Shown here in pieces: positions 27,501 through 36,846 of a stretch of DNA of 64,000 nt. The DNA lies in NCBI RefSeq assembly GCF_901709675.1, contig NC_051095.1, positions 13,157,456 to 13,221,455 on the forward strand, given 5' to 3'. Both the position numbers and the translations under genes were made by a program. Source of the DNA: Syngnathus acus (lineage: Eukaryota > Chordata > Actinopteri > Syngnathiformes > Syngnathidae). The notes below the pieces were generated by a model. It saw nothing but the letters and a program-made list of their open reading frames with translations. It was not told the DNA's origin and did no database searches. The number at the start of each line of letters is the position of its first letter. Position 1 is the stretch's first letter.

Positions 27501-28060
27501 ATATTTTACATTACTTATTATTACTCGAAATTGCTCAACAAGTTTTCCCTTTATGCATTTATTGTTACTTAAAAACGGAAGATGTTTTTGATTCACGCAA
27601 TACGCCAGACATGTGGACCCTTACACACATGACCGAGGCCTTGTTATTTTTATGAAATTTGGTCATTTATTGTTGTTTAAAAAAAAAAAAAAAACATTTT
27701 CACCTACGAGGCATACGTTCGATTTGCTCCTTTTATGAAACAATCCATTCATATATTTTTGAATAATCGTTCTAGTATTTTTTTTTGTTACGCGTTGTTG
27801 TTTTTAATACACTATCATTTATCATTGACGAGATTCCACTCAGGTACGGAACGAGGTGACAAAACGTGGAAAACAAAGTAACACAGCCAAGTGTCAACAG
27901 AAAAGTGGTTGTTTTTTTAAACTTAATTACTTAGACGGCCATACATCTTTTGATTTTCTATGTTAGTAAACTATAGGAAACCTGGTAATATAAAGCAGAT
28001 TAACTTTAAACGGTGTATTTCTTTGAATAAATTTGTGGTTGGTGAGGTGAGGCGTCCGCA
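24510..28060. other. bod1l1 to nkx3-2 intergenic region
   Basis: There are no convincing coding exons. Most of 26000-28000 is very AT-rich with A and T runs. The subregion 25215-25995 has more even base composition and is listed separately as a regulatory candidate. No transposon was recognised here. Confidence 0.6.
25215..25995. promoter_or_regulatory. Candidate conserved non-coding element upstream of nkx3-2
   Basis: The block has balanced composition and high complexity, and it stands out from AT-rich flanks. It contains several homeobox- or GATA-like motifs and no repeat signature. Its position, about 2.8-3.5 kb upstream of nkx3-2 in the gap to bod1l1, is where developmental enhancers are expected. 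A jaw-joint enhancer of Nkx3.2 is known in jawed vertebrates, but I cannot tell whether this is it. No conservation data were available. Confidence 0.35.
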
Positions 28061-28070
28061 TTCCACTCAA

Positions 28071-28110
28071 CCAATGGGAGGCGGCACTGGGAGACCGTCA
28101 CTCACAGGTG
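28071..28110 (+). promoter_or_regulatory. CCAAT module, copy A, upstream of nkx3-2
   Basis: This 40-nt block starts with CCAATGGGAG and ends with TCACAGGTG (an E2-box, also a good splice-donor match). About 32 of 40 bases match copy B at 28501-28540 without gaps. Confidence 0.6.
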
Positions 28111-28444
28111 AGTCCCGGCCAACAAACAAAACGTCATGTTGGCGACAATTATGATTAGATGCGGATTACTAAAACATAAAGGAGTGCAATTTGTGCATGG
28201 CAAAAGAAACACATCTGGGTTTTACACAGTTGACGGATCTGAACATTTGTTTAGGTGGAGTGGATATTGTGTCCCAATACAATGATGAAAAGTCGAAATC
28301 TTAGGTCGATGCGATTGATTACACTACCATTTATTCAAATATGGTTCATTTATGTTAGTAAGTAAAGGTTAAAGTTTTAAAATACGTTCGATAAAATGCA
28401 ACAGCTGAGTAGATTGTTCTGATTTGTCCGAGTATCTTGAAAGC

Positions 28445-28545
28445 AGCGTGACGTCGCTGACGATCGCCAATCCGGAAGTGGTTTGCCCTCGGCTTTCGAC
28501 CAATGGTAGACGGCGCTGGGACGCTGTCAGTCACAGGTAAAGCAG
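28445..28545 (+). promoter_or_regulatory. nkx3-2 proximal promoter with CRE, ETS and CCAAT module copy B
   Basis: Visible motifs are GTGACGTCG (CRE-like, about 28449), GCCAATCCGGAAGTGG (CCAAT core fused to an ETS site, about 28467-28482), and the CCAAT module copy B from 28501. This lies 250-340 bp before the nkx3-2 ATG. No TATA box is seen. Use of these motifs is inferred. Confidence 0.5.
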
Positions 28546-28791
28546 GGCAAAAAAAGAAAAAAGTGGTCTGAAAAGGAACGCAGCTCATAGAGCGCCCGAG
28601 CTGATGGCACAGCTATGCGGAGGGACAGCATCGCGCCAGCGGACTTAGCAGCGACTTGTTTCCGCGGGGATGCGAGCGAGAACGCGGCACTCAAGCGGAG
28701 CTCAAAGTTCATCCTCGGATGATCTGACACCCATCTTCTCTTCCCGACCCGCCTAAAGCCGTCACTTTGTTGAAACTTTCGCAATCTGAAC

Positions 28792-31700
28792 ATGGCCGTT
28801 CGTGGCAACTCGCTCATGCCCTTCTCTATCCAGGCCATCCTGAACAAGAAGGACGACGGCAGACACTTGCCCGATTTGGACGTGTGTTTCTCTAAGACTA
28901 CGTGCTGGAAAATATTCGGGGACGTGCACGCCGCTTCCGGGGAGACGCCCGAGAAGGGCTACGACTCGGACTCGGGGTTGAGCGAGGACAACGAGGGGAA
29001 AGCGCGCAGGGTCGCGCACGGCCTGCAGCCAGAGAAAGACGCCGGGACCGCATCGGATGTGCCCGAGGAGAGCCCGCAGGAGGAGACAGACCAGGAATCC
29101 GCAGCCGTGGACAACACCAAGAGTGACAGTGAGCTCAATAACGCAGCGGGTAAGAGCGCAAATGCCTCGAAATACAAGCAAACGTCATCCCTTAAAAGAT
29201 TAGATTCATTAACGTGTGCATTTTTTATATAAGTGCAGGATAAGGCAGTCAACATGACGAGACTACATTTTTTCAAGTGTTCGTTATAAATGATTTTTTT
29301 TGGGTTTAATTAAACAATAATGACGTGACAGTGTGGTGATTAATTTCCACGCAGAAAACATGACGAGACTAAAGATTTTTTCAAGTGTTCGTTAGAATTG
29401 TTTTTTTGTTTGTTTTATGTTAAAAAAAATACTGACGTGATACTGTGGTGATTAATTTACGTACAGTCGAAGAATTCTGTATCTTGCCTAAAACGGCTTC
29501 TAACGATACATATCAGGCTTAATACTGAACAATGAGTGACTGACGTTATGCATATATATTCTCAAAGCCTTTTTCACTTTGAAGTTACGTTAATCTAGTA
29601 GATGTTTTTATTTATATACCTGATAAGAAATTAAAGTGCAGATTAAGCACACGGGCAAAATTCCCCAAATAAATGCGCTTGAAAAAGTCATTCACGTCCC
29701 CGACGCCCCGCATCATTAATTTTTTTTCAATGAGTATTAAGTAATCTGGCCTTGGAAGGATGCCACTATAGTACCACTATTTGCGTTCTAAACGACTTTA
29801 TGCGTATTTATTATGGCTAACTACACTTTACTCAAGGTTTTACGCATGAGTCACGCAGACTAAGTCATATTTGCTTTTGTCTTTCAAATTCTGCTGATGA
29901 TTTTGTTGCTCTGCGTCGTATGACCTTCCTACAGGGTCCAGCCTGTGCAACCCTAACTTTTAATCGTACTCCTGGGATGCTAATAAAGTTTAGAATTAAT
30001 TTTTTTATTCGATTTAAGTAACGCAAACGTGATAAAATGAAAGTGTGTTTCATAACAGTTTCAACAATTATCTTATTTAAAGTAAATAAAAACAACTTTT
30101 GATAGAATAATGTCTCTTTCAGTAATAAAGACCGTTTGTGGTGTATGCCACATTAGCCCATTAATCTGATTTAAATGTAAAATATAAAGAATTTAAAAAA
30201 AGGAATAAATGGCTGTGCACATGTATTTTCTAATTTATTTAAGACTACAAAAACAAAAAATTCAGTTCTATTTAAGTAATAATAATAATCGTGGTAAATG
30301 AAAAATAATATACTTTTCCAAATAGATGACTTTTACGATTGCGTGTGTCCGCATGAGAAATAGTGATGAACTTGCTTATGATGAAAATGCTTATCTATTT
30401 TCTGTTATCCTCTATGAAGAAAGTGATTTTATTTAAATAATAATGACATTGAATGGTAGTGTACATATACCGTATTTTGCAATGTCAAGTTTTTTTTAGG
30501 GTGGTGGGGGGGTCACTGATTGTAACAGTAAAAATATTATTGATCGTCAAACAATATTTCGGCAAAAGTCATAAGTCACATAACCTATTGTTTCCTATGA
30601 TACCAGTTTAGTGTATTTACCGTATTTTGGTAATAATATTGTTTGTTCCAAATTTTAGTCTCGAGGTTAAAAAAAAGTATCCATCCATCCATTATCTGAA
30701 CCGCTGCTCCTCACGAGGGTCTCGCATGCGCCGGAGCCTTTCCCAGCTGACTTTGGGCAGCAGGCGGGGGACACCCTGAACTGGTTGCCAGCCAATCGCA
30801 GACCCTGAAAGACATGAGTCAGTAAATATTTGGACTTTAAGTTTGTTGTTCCCTAACTAACAACACTTGCTTTAACTTTGCTAAACTGAATTGAATGTTA
30901 GAAAATAAAAATATACGTAAAAATAAGCACAAATAAGTAATCTCATTGAGCTTTGTGGTCATATAGTGGAAAAGTGGCATGATTGTTGATGGGGACACAT
31001 TCATTTCTAAAAGTGTATTGGTTTTCGAATGCATAAAAAAAAGGGGGTGATTATTTTGGGTACCACTAGAGAACAGGTGACATGTCATTTTTTTGTGGCT
31101 CTCTAAAGTAAATAAGTTTCTTCCTACTTCCTGTTTCTTACTAAATGCATTTTAGTTTGCATTGCATTTCAGCTAAAAGTCTGTATAGAACTTCTTTTTT
31201 TTTTTTCTTTTTCTTCACTTATAACAGATATTGCAAGGATGTTTTTCACCACGTCCCTTTTGAACTTAAGTCCAACAATAGTTATCCTTAAAGACACTGG
31301 TGCCTTGAGATGTGAGTGACCTGACTGAATAGTTTTTCAAGATGTTGTGACTATTTATTTATTTGAGCAAAAAAAAATGATATTACCGTTATGTGGCCCT
31401 AAACATATTTTTACACTGATATCAAAAGTGTTTACTAGTTCTCTAGAACACCAGCTTTTTTAGATATCTAATTTTTTTGTTTTTAAGTTTGACCAAAAAA
31501 GCTTGCACAGTGTGGATTTTACCATACGTTGTAATTTATAGCAATTATGTATCAGGGGGGAAAAAAAAATTGATGGCACAATGGTGCATTGGTTAGCAGG
31601 TCGCCTCATAGTTCAGATGTGCAGGATTTGATCTGGCCTTCCTGTGTAGAGTTTGCATGTTCTCCCCGTGCCTGCTTGGGTTTCCTCCGGGTACTCCGGT

Positions 31701-33473
31701 TTCCTCCCACATTCCAAAATCATGCACGGTAGGCTGGCTGACATCTCTAAATTGTCCGTAGGTGTGATTGTGAGTGTGAATGGTTGTTCGTCTTTATGTA
31801 CCCTGCGATTGGCTGGCAACAGGTTCAGGGTGTCCCCCCCGCCTACTGCCCAAAAGACTGCTGGGATAGCCTCCAGCTCGCCCCCGACCCTTGCGAGAAC
31901 AAGTAGTTTGGAAGATGAAGATGAGGAATGAAAAAAAATCCACCATGTGTTAGAGAAAAACAAGGGCACATTCGGAGTCAGCGCAAAACTATAATATGGA
32001 ATAGTTTGCCTGCATCTCTCATTAAAAAATGTAAACATTTGTTGACCAGGCGTTTCCATTTAACCAGTCTGAATTCATGACAACCAATCTATGGAAATCT
32101 TATCTATACCAAATTGAGTTTGACACCCCTACACAAGAAGAAGCACTTTGAAAATCACTGCCGTCCCTAATATTTCCTCCTTTGAAAAAAAGTTTGAAAA
32201 AAAAAAAACCTCATCTGATTTTAAATGTATTAATTGTAAAAACAAAAAACTCATCACAGGAACAACCACTCAAGTATACAGATGCCCTAAAAGTCTAAAG
32301 TAACAATTTATTTGTACTTCTAACTTCCCTCACACACACTGAGTCCTTGATTCACCCAAACTCTCCCCAAAAATACTATTTTATTGAAAAAATGGGGGGA
32401 TTTTTATTGTTTGAAAACCTCCTAAAATTTTCTAAAACACTGATTCAAAATCTATTTTTCTTGAAAAACTGTGGTGGGGGGGGAATGGAAAAAAACAGGA
32501 AAAATCTAAAATATGGAAACATTTATATGTGGATGCCAAGCTGCATAATGCAGGGGTCGCCTGAAGTTTTAAGTTGCAATATCACCTAGCACCACTAGAT
32601 AGCAGAGATGTCTTAGTTGCGCTTAAATTTGTGTCTATTATACTGCCCTACTGTGAGTAGACCTAATATTTTTTTGCACATTTGGAATAATTTGCAGGAC
32701 AAACGTAGTACCTCAATATTATTAAAAAAAATCCTCACTATTGAAATTTTGAGTGAGTTTTTTTGTGAAAGAATGCACAAAATGAGTTCTCGCACTTCAC
32801 TTTGGTTTGCCGTTTTCAGAGGGTTTGCCGTCCTTGAATTTTTTGTTGTATGCAACAGAGCCTTTTTCTATTGGGGGAAAAATATTGTTTGATGACGTGT
32901 GTGGTTTTCTTCAAAACCTTTCTCGGTGGGTTAGGATAGCGGATCTTTAATACAGCAACAAAAAATGTATTATCAAAAATGCATGCTCTTGCACGTGGCG
33001 AGCATTCCAACAAAACCGTTCCTAAAGTGTGTATATGACATATTTTAGACTGTGGCTGCGTCGCCGACGAGAAGACCGCCGAGCAGCCCAAGGCGAGGAA
33101 GAAGCGCTCGCGGGCAGCCTTTTCCCACGCGCAGGTCTTCGAGCTGGAGCGCCGCTTCAACCACCAGCGGTACCTCTCCGGACCCGAGCGTGCCGACTTG
33201 GCTGCCTCCCTCAAGTTGACAGAGACTCAGGTCAAGATCTGGTTCCAGAACCGCCGCTACAAGACCAAGCGCCGTCAAATGGCCGCCGACCTGATGGCGT
33301 CCACGCCGGCTGCCAAGAAGGTAGCCGTCAAGGTGCTGGTGCGTGACGACCAGAGACAGTACGGCCCCGGGGAGGTGCTGCGGCCCCCACTGCTCTCCCT
33401 GCAGCCCTCCTACTACTACCCGTACGCGTACTGCCTCCCCGCGTGGACACTCTCGTGTACGGGGAATCCGTGA
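28792..33473 (+). CDS. nkx3-2: NK3 homeobox 2 (Bapx1) transcription factor, two exons
   Basis: Nkx3-2 is a homeodomain repressor that promotes chondrogenesis and patterns the axial skeleton and primary jaw joint. Exons are 28792-29149 and 33049-33473, for 260 aa. The start [20 protein letters not shown] contains the TN/eh1-like FSIQAIL repression motif. An acidic stretch with [14 protein letters not shown] follows. The homeodomain spans residues 137-196, with [19 protein letters not shown] and [15 protein letters not shown]. Asn51 and the NK-class Tyr54 are present. The C-terminal [14 protein letters not shown] resembles the NK2-specific-domain region, and a Tyr/Pro-rich tail ends the protein. 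The intron is 3.9 kb and repeat-bearing. Position between bod1l1 and rab28 matches human NKX3-2. A possible ATTAAA poly(A) signal is at 33838-33843. Confidence 0.96.
29251..29466. repeat. Imperfect tandem duplication, about 105 bp units, nkx3-2 intron
   Basis: Unit 1 (29251-29354) and unit 2 (29357-29466) both run from AACATGACGAGACTA through TTTTTTCAAGTGTTCGTTA and TGACGTGA to GTGGTGATTAATTT. Each ends with a short CAG. The middle of the unit has diverged into different T-rich runs. Confidence 0.85.
30680..30805 (-). repeat. Truncated dispersed-repeat copy in the nkx3-2 intron
   Basis: It shows ATCCATCCATCCATTATCTG, GGGGGACACCCTGAACTGGT and TGCCAGCCAATCGCAGACC, the reverse complement of the tail half of the family at 31571-31930. 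It stops abruptly after the central block. Confidence 0.8.
31571..31930 (+). repeat. Near full-length dispersed-repeat copy in the nkx3-2 intron
   Basis: It runs from a head with GGTTAGCAGGTCGCCTCA through GAGTTTGCATGTTCTCCCCG and TTTCCTCCCACATTCC to CGATTGGCTGGCAACAGGTT and GGGATAGCCTCCAGCTCGCC. It is the plus-strand counterpart of 6875-7210. The 148-aa antisense frame at 31613-32059 mostly derives from it. Confidence 0.85.
32112..32135 (+). repeat. Solo terminal segment of a hAT-like element
   Basis: TTGAGTTTGACACCCCTAC matches the inverted-repeat end of the element at 56229-56531. No partner end was noticed nearby. Confidence 0.35.
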
Positions 33474-33849
33474 AAACACAGCGGACTTTATTTATTTGCA
33501 GACTTTATTTTGGGGCGGTGGGGGGGTGCATGAGGAATTTTGACAGCCCATTTTTCCACCCCCAAACTGAAACCGAAGCGGAAGTCAATTACAGGACCTA
33601 ATTGGACATTTGTTGGTTTATATATTTACATCCTACCTCTGCAGTGATTGACAGGTGTTTTTTGACTTTTCATTAAGTTGCAGACTGTGTTTACTCCCCC
33701 ACTCCCCTCTCTTATTTTCTTGCTGTATTTGTAAAGGTAAGATATTTTCAGCACTTTTTTGAAAGCATTTACAAAGCAAAAATCCATCCTTAAATTGTAA
33801 CGTGTGCGTTGTCTTGTGTTTTGAATGGTACAAAAATATTAAAACATAT

Positions 33850-36440
33850 CAGTTTACTATCATCTGATGCAATTTCGTTTTGAGCTTTTGTTTGCTCTCT
33901 GTCGAAATAGAATCTGGATTCAAGGAAATTAGGAGAAAAATGTCAAAGAAAAATAAGCATCGTATTACAAAAACAATTGGCAAGAAAATAACACGAAATG
34001 ATAAAATGAGTAGAGAATGAAAGAAATATGTGGCTTTTTATGGCACGGATCCAACTTTGATCGGCTGGTTCCGTTTCATAGTGTTACACAAAACAAAAAG
34101 TTTCTTTTTTTCTTTTCAATCTTGCATTAACCCAATGATGTGCCTGCCTTTTTATTTTTGGTTAAAAATTTAATTGATTGAGTCTTCATTTGGGTACAGT
34201 AGACAACCACCACTTAAAATTCTTATGGAGGACCAAAACTGCAAAAAAATCCAAACAATCAAGAGAACAATATTAAGGATTTAATTGTTAATTTTGACAG
34301 TTTGGTTTGAAATATGGTTGGAAATATGGCATTAAAAAATAGTTGTGGTGCTTCATGCACCATTGTGTTATTTTATGAGGATAGGAATATTGCTAATCAC
34401 TAAATAAAATCTAACGCACACTGCTAATTTATAGCATCAAATGTATACAAGTTGAAGAGTATAATTGTCTTCAATGGCCACTATTCACAATAATGGCCTT
34501 TATAGCCTGGTTATTAACTTTTTTCTATTCCTGCACGACCAGTTATAATTCCTTGATCTTCTCCTTTCCTCTTCTTTGAAAAAAAAAAAGTGTTTTCTGT
34601 GGGATTTTAGGTTTTAAATTCATCAAATGTCATCCAATATCTAAAAAAACTAAATGATTAATTTTCAACATCAAAACAAGTGACATTTACCATCCAAACA
34701 AACATGGTCTGAAATGAATCTATTTTGACCCACTTTCTGACTATATTTTCTAATGTACTACTTTTGTCGTATTGCTGAAACTTGCCATCAAGCACATGCC
34801 ATCTTGTGTCATAAAAAAAAAAGACAACAAATATACATACACAGAGGACTGTTTGTCAGGTAAAGTCATTTGCTTCTCTAAATGACAGCTATACATGTTC
34901 TTATTTGAACATATGCCCTGTGCCTCAAAATATTAAGCACAGGGCATATATTCATGTTTCCTCATGGGTTTAAATGGTTTGAATAGCATCCATTATGCTT
35001 GAATGTAAGGCACCACACTCCAAATATTCTGAATCTGACATCTTCTATCCCCTCCCCAAAAATTTTGCAGAGACTCACTTTGTCACCTGAGTAGTGCAGG
35101 TGCAGAATCACCATCATTCATCCTGATGAGAGGAGAAAAGTGTTGAAGTGGGGGAGACCTAACCCTCAACCAGCACAAATGAAAAACAGTTCAATATTGC
35201 AGTATATTGTTGCCTTCCCAGTGGTCTAATTGCAATTTCCCCCCCCTGAATACTGTGACTATGATTTAATATGGAATTCTTTTTTCAAGATCTTTTTCAC
35301 ATGAGTTAAAACAATACAAGGAATAACAAATAAAGGCAAATGTACCATAAATAATTAATATGAAAGACAGTTTATTTATCCACTTCAATTTGAGTTGTTA
35401 ACAGACCAAACACTTTTTAAACTTTTTCCATGGCAGTTTCACAAAATTTTCCCAAACAAGTGTCTCATAAACATGAGTCAGTACGCCATAAATCAGACAA
35501 CAATAATGTAAACAAATCTTTGGGTTGAACACTTTTCATTTTTTCATGAAACAATGATATGTAAACATTATTTGATTACGATTTGATTAATTGTTTATCT
35601 CCGCTTCCCAGTCATCAATATAAAAAGGAAAACTGGTTACTCTTTCTCCATGAAATTAAGGAGCTCATAGAGCTCTACTGAACAACAAGAGGCACAAAGC
35701 TGAGAGCATTTATGCCTGTGAGTATTGTTGCATGCTCCATTTGTATGTGTTGCTGCTCCAGGTGTGTTAAACTAGAAGTTTGTTGAAGGCTTATAATTGC
35801 CACAACATCTATGCTAAGTTCCTTTAGCCTGCCAATAGCGTTTCACATTATATGTCAGCATTAACCATCGGAATGTCATGAAATGAAATGGTATGGTTTG
35901 GTTGAACACTCTGGTGTTTAAAAATACAAGGATTGATTGTCTTTTGTATCATGTGTCATTTTTATAATAAACTTAAACTGCGAATGACTTATAACTTGAA
36001 GCATGCATACTTGCCATCTCATTTTAACAACGGTGAAGCAAGTGCGTTTTTATTTCCTCAAAGTGATTTTATACAAAAATCCCCTATTTCTTGATAGCGA
36101 GTGAGTGACAACAGAGGCTAAGAATAGTCTAGAAAATGGGCTTTAATAAGTTTGAAAGTGTGTTTAATACATTTAAAGTGTGTTTTTATAAAAAATCTTG
36201 TCATGGGTAAAATTATTAACATGATTTTATGGTCTCTCTAAATCGCGGAATTTGACCTCTTGCAGGTGGGTTTAAACGTAACATCGCGATAAACGAGGGT
36301 TTAGAAGGGGTTTCCATAAAACACTCAAAAAGCTCATACACGTCCAAGAATATGCCACAATATTTATCCGGCATTCATGATAAAATATGAAACGCGAGAC
36401 AACGCCGAAATTTGCATCTTTTTCTATTTTCTTCGATTCA
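33850..36440. other. nkx3-2 to rab28 intergenic region
   Basis: No gene is recognised. The sequence is AT-rich. More complex short blocks occur at about 35060-35170 and 35600-35790. An inverted repeat at 34906-34954 is listed separately. No SINE or named transposon was recognised. Confidence 0.55.
34906..34954. repeat. Inverted repeat with 18-nt arms
   Basis: The left arm contains ATATGCCCTGTGC (34911-34923) and the right arm its exact complement, GCACAGGGCATAT (34937-34949), around a 13-nt loop. Extending outward gives 17 of 18 paired positions. It could fold as a short hairpin or be a binding palindrome; function is unknown. Confidence 0.85.
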
Positions 36441-36451
36441 AGTCGAGTTTT

Positions 36452-36465
36452 GTTACCATAGTAAC
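36452..36465. promoter_or_regulatory. X-box (RFX site) in the rab28 promoter
   Basis: GTTACCATAGTAAC fits the RFX X-box consensus (GTNRCC, short spacer, RGYAAC) at both half-sites. It lies 382 bp upstream of the rab28 ATG. RFX factors drive many ciliary genes, and RAB28 is a cilium-associated GTPase. Binding is inferred. Confidence 0.65.
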
Positions 36466-36846
36466 GTAGTAGCGCGTCACACTGGACGCAACCATTCTGA
36501 AGGCTCGTTGTTGTGATTACGCTTCTCAAGCACTCCCACGCGGTTGTGACGATAACTACCGACGCAACTGTCTGTCCGAGAGCTTTAGTGTGTGCTCATT
36601 TTTCCTTTTTGAACGGACTATTTTATTTTATTTTTTACCTGTGTGAGTGTTTGAGCGACTGAGCCCTGCCTGGCGACGGAGTTGGTACAGTCAAAATGGC
36701 GTCCGCTTGTTTCTTTTACACCGTGCTAATCCGTCAGTGATATTAGTCGGCGAGTTTATATTTTAATCCTTGTATTGAGGTATCTCTTCGCTTGGAGGGG
36801 GGTCTCGATCTTTCTGGCAGACACTGGCCGAGCACACGGCTGCGTC

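Noticed and set aside
31613-32059. 148-aa antisense frame in the nkx3-2 intron
   Set aside because: Mostly made of the dispersed repeat copy at 31571-31930.
34906-34954. microRNA precursor
   Set aside because: The stem is only about 18 bp with a 13-nt loop, and pairing ends outside the arms. It is kept as an inverted repeat only.
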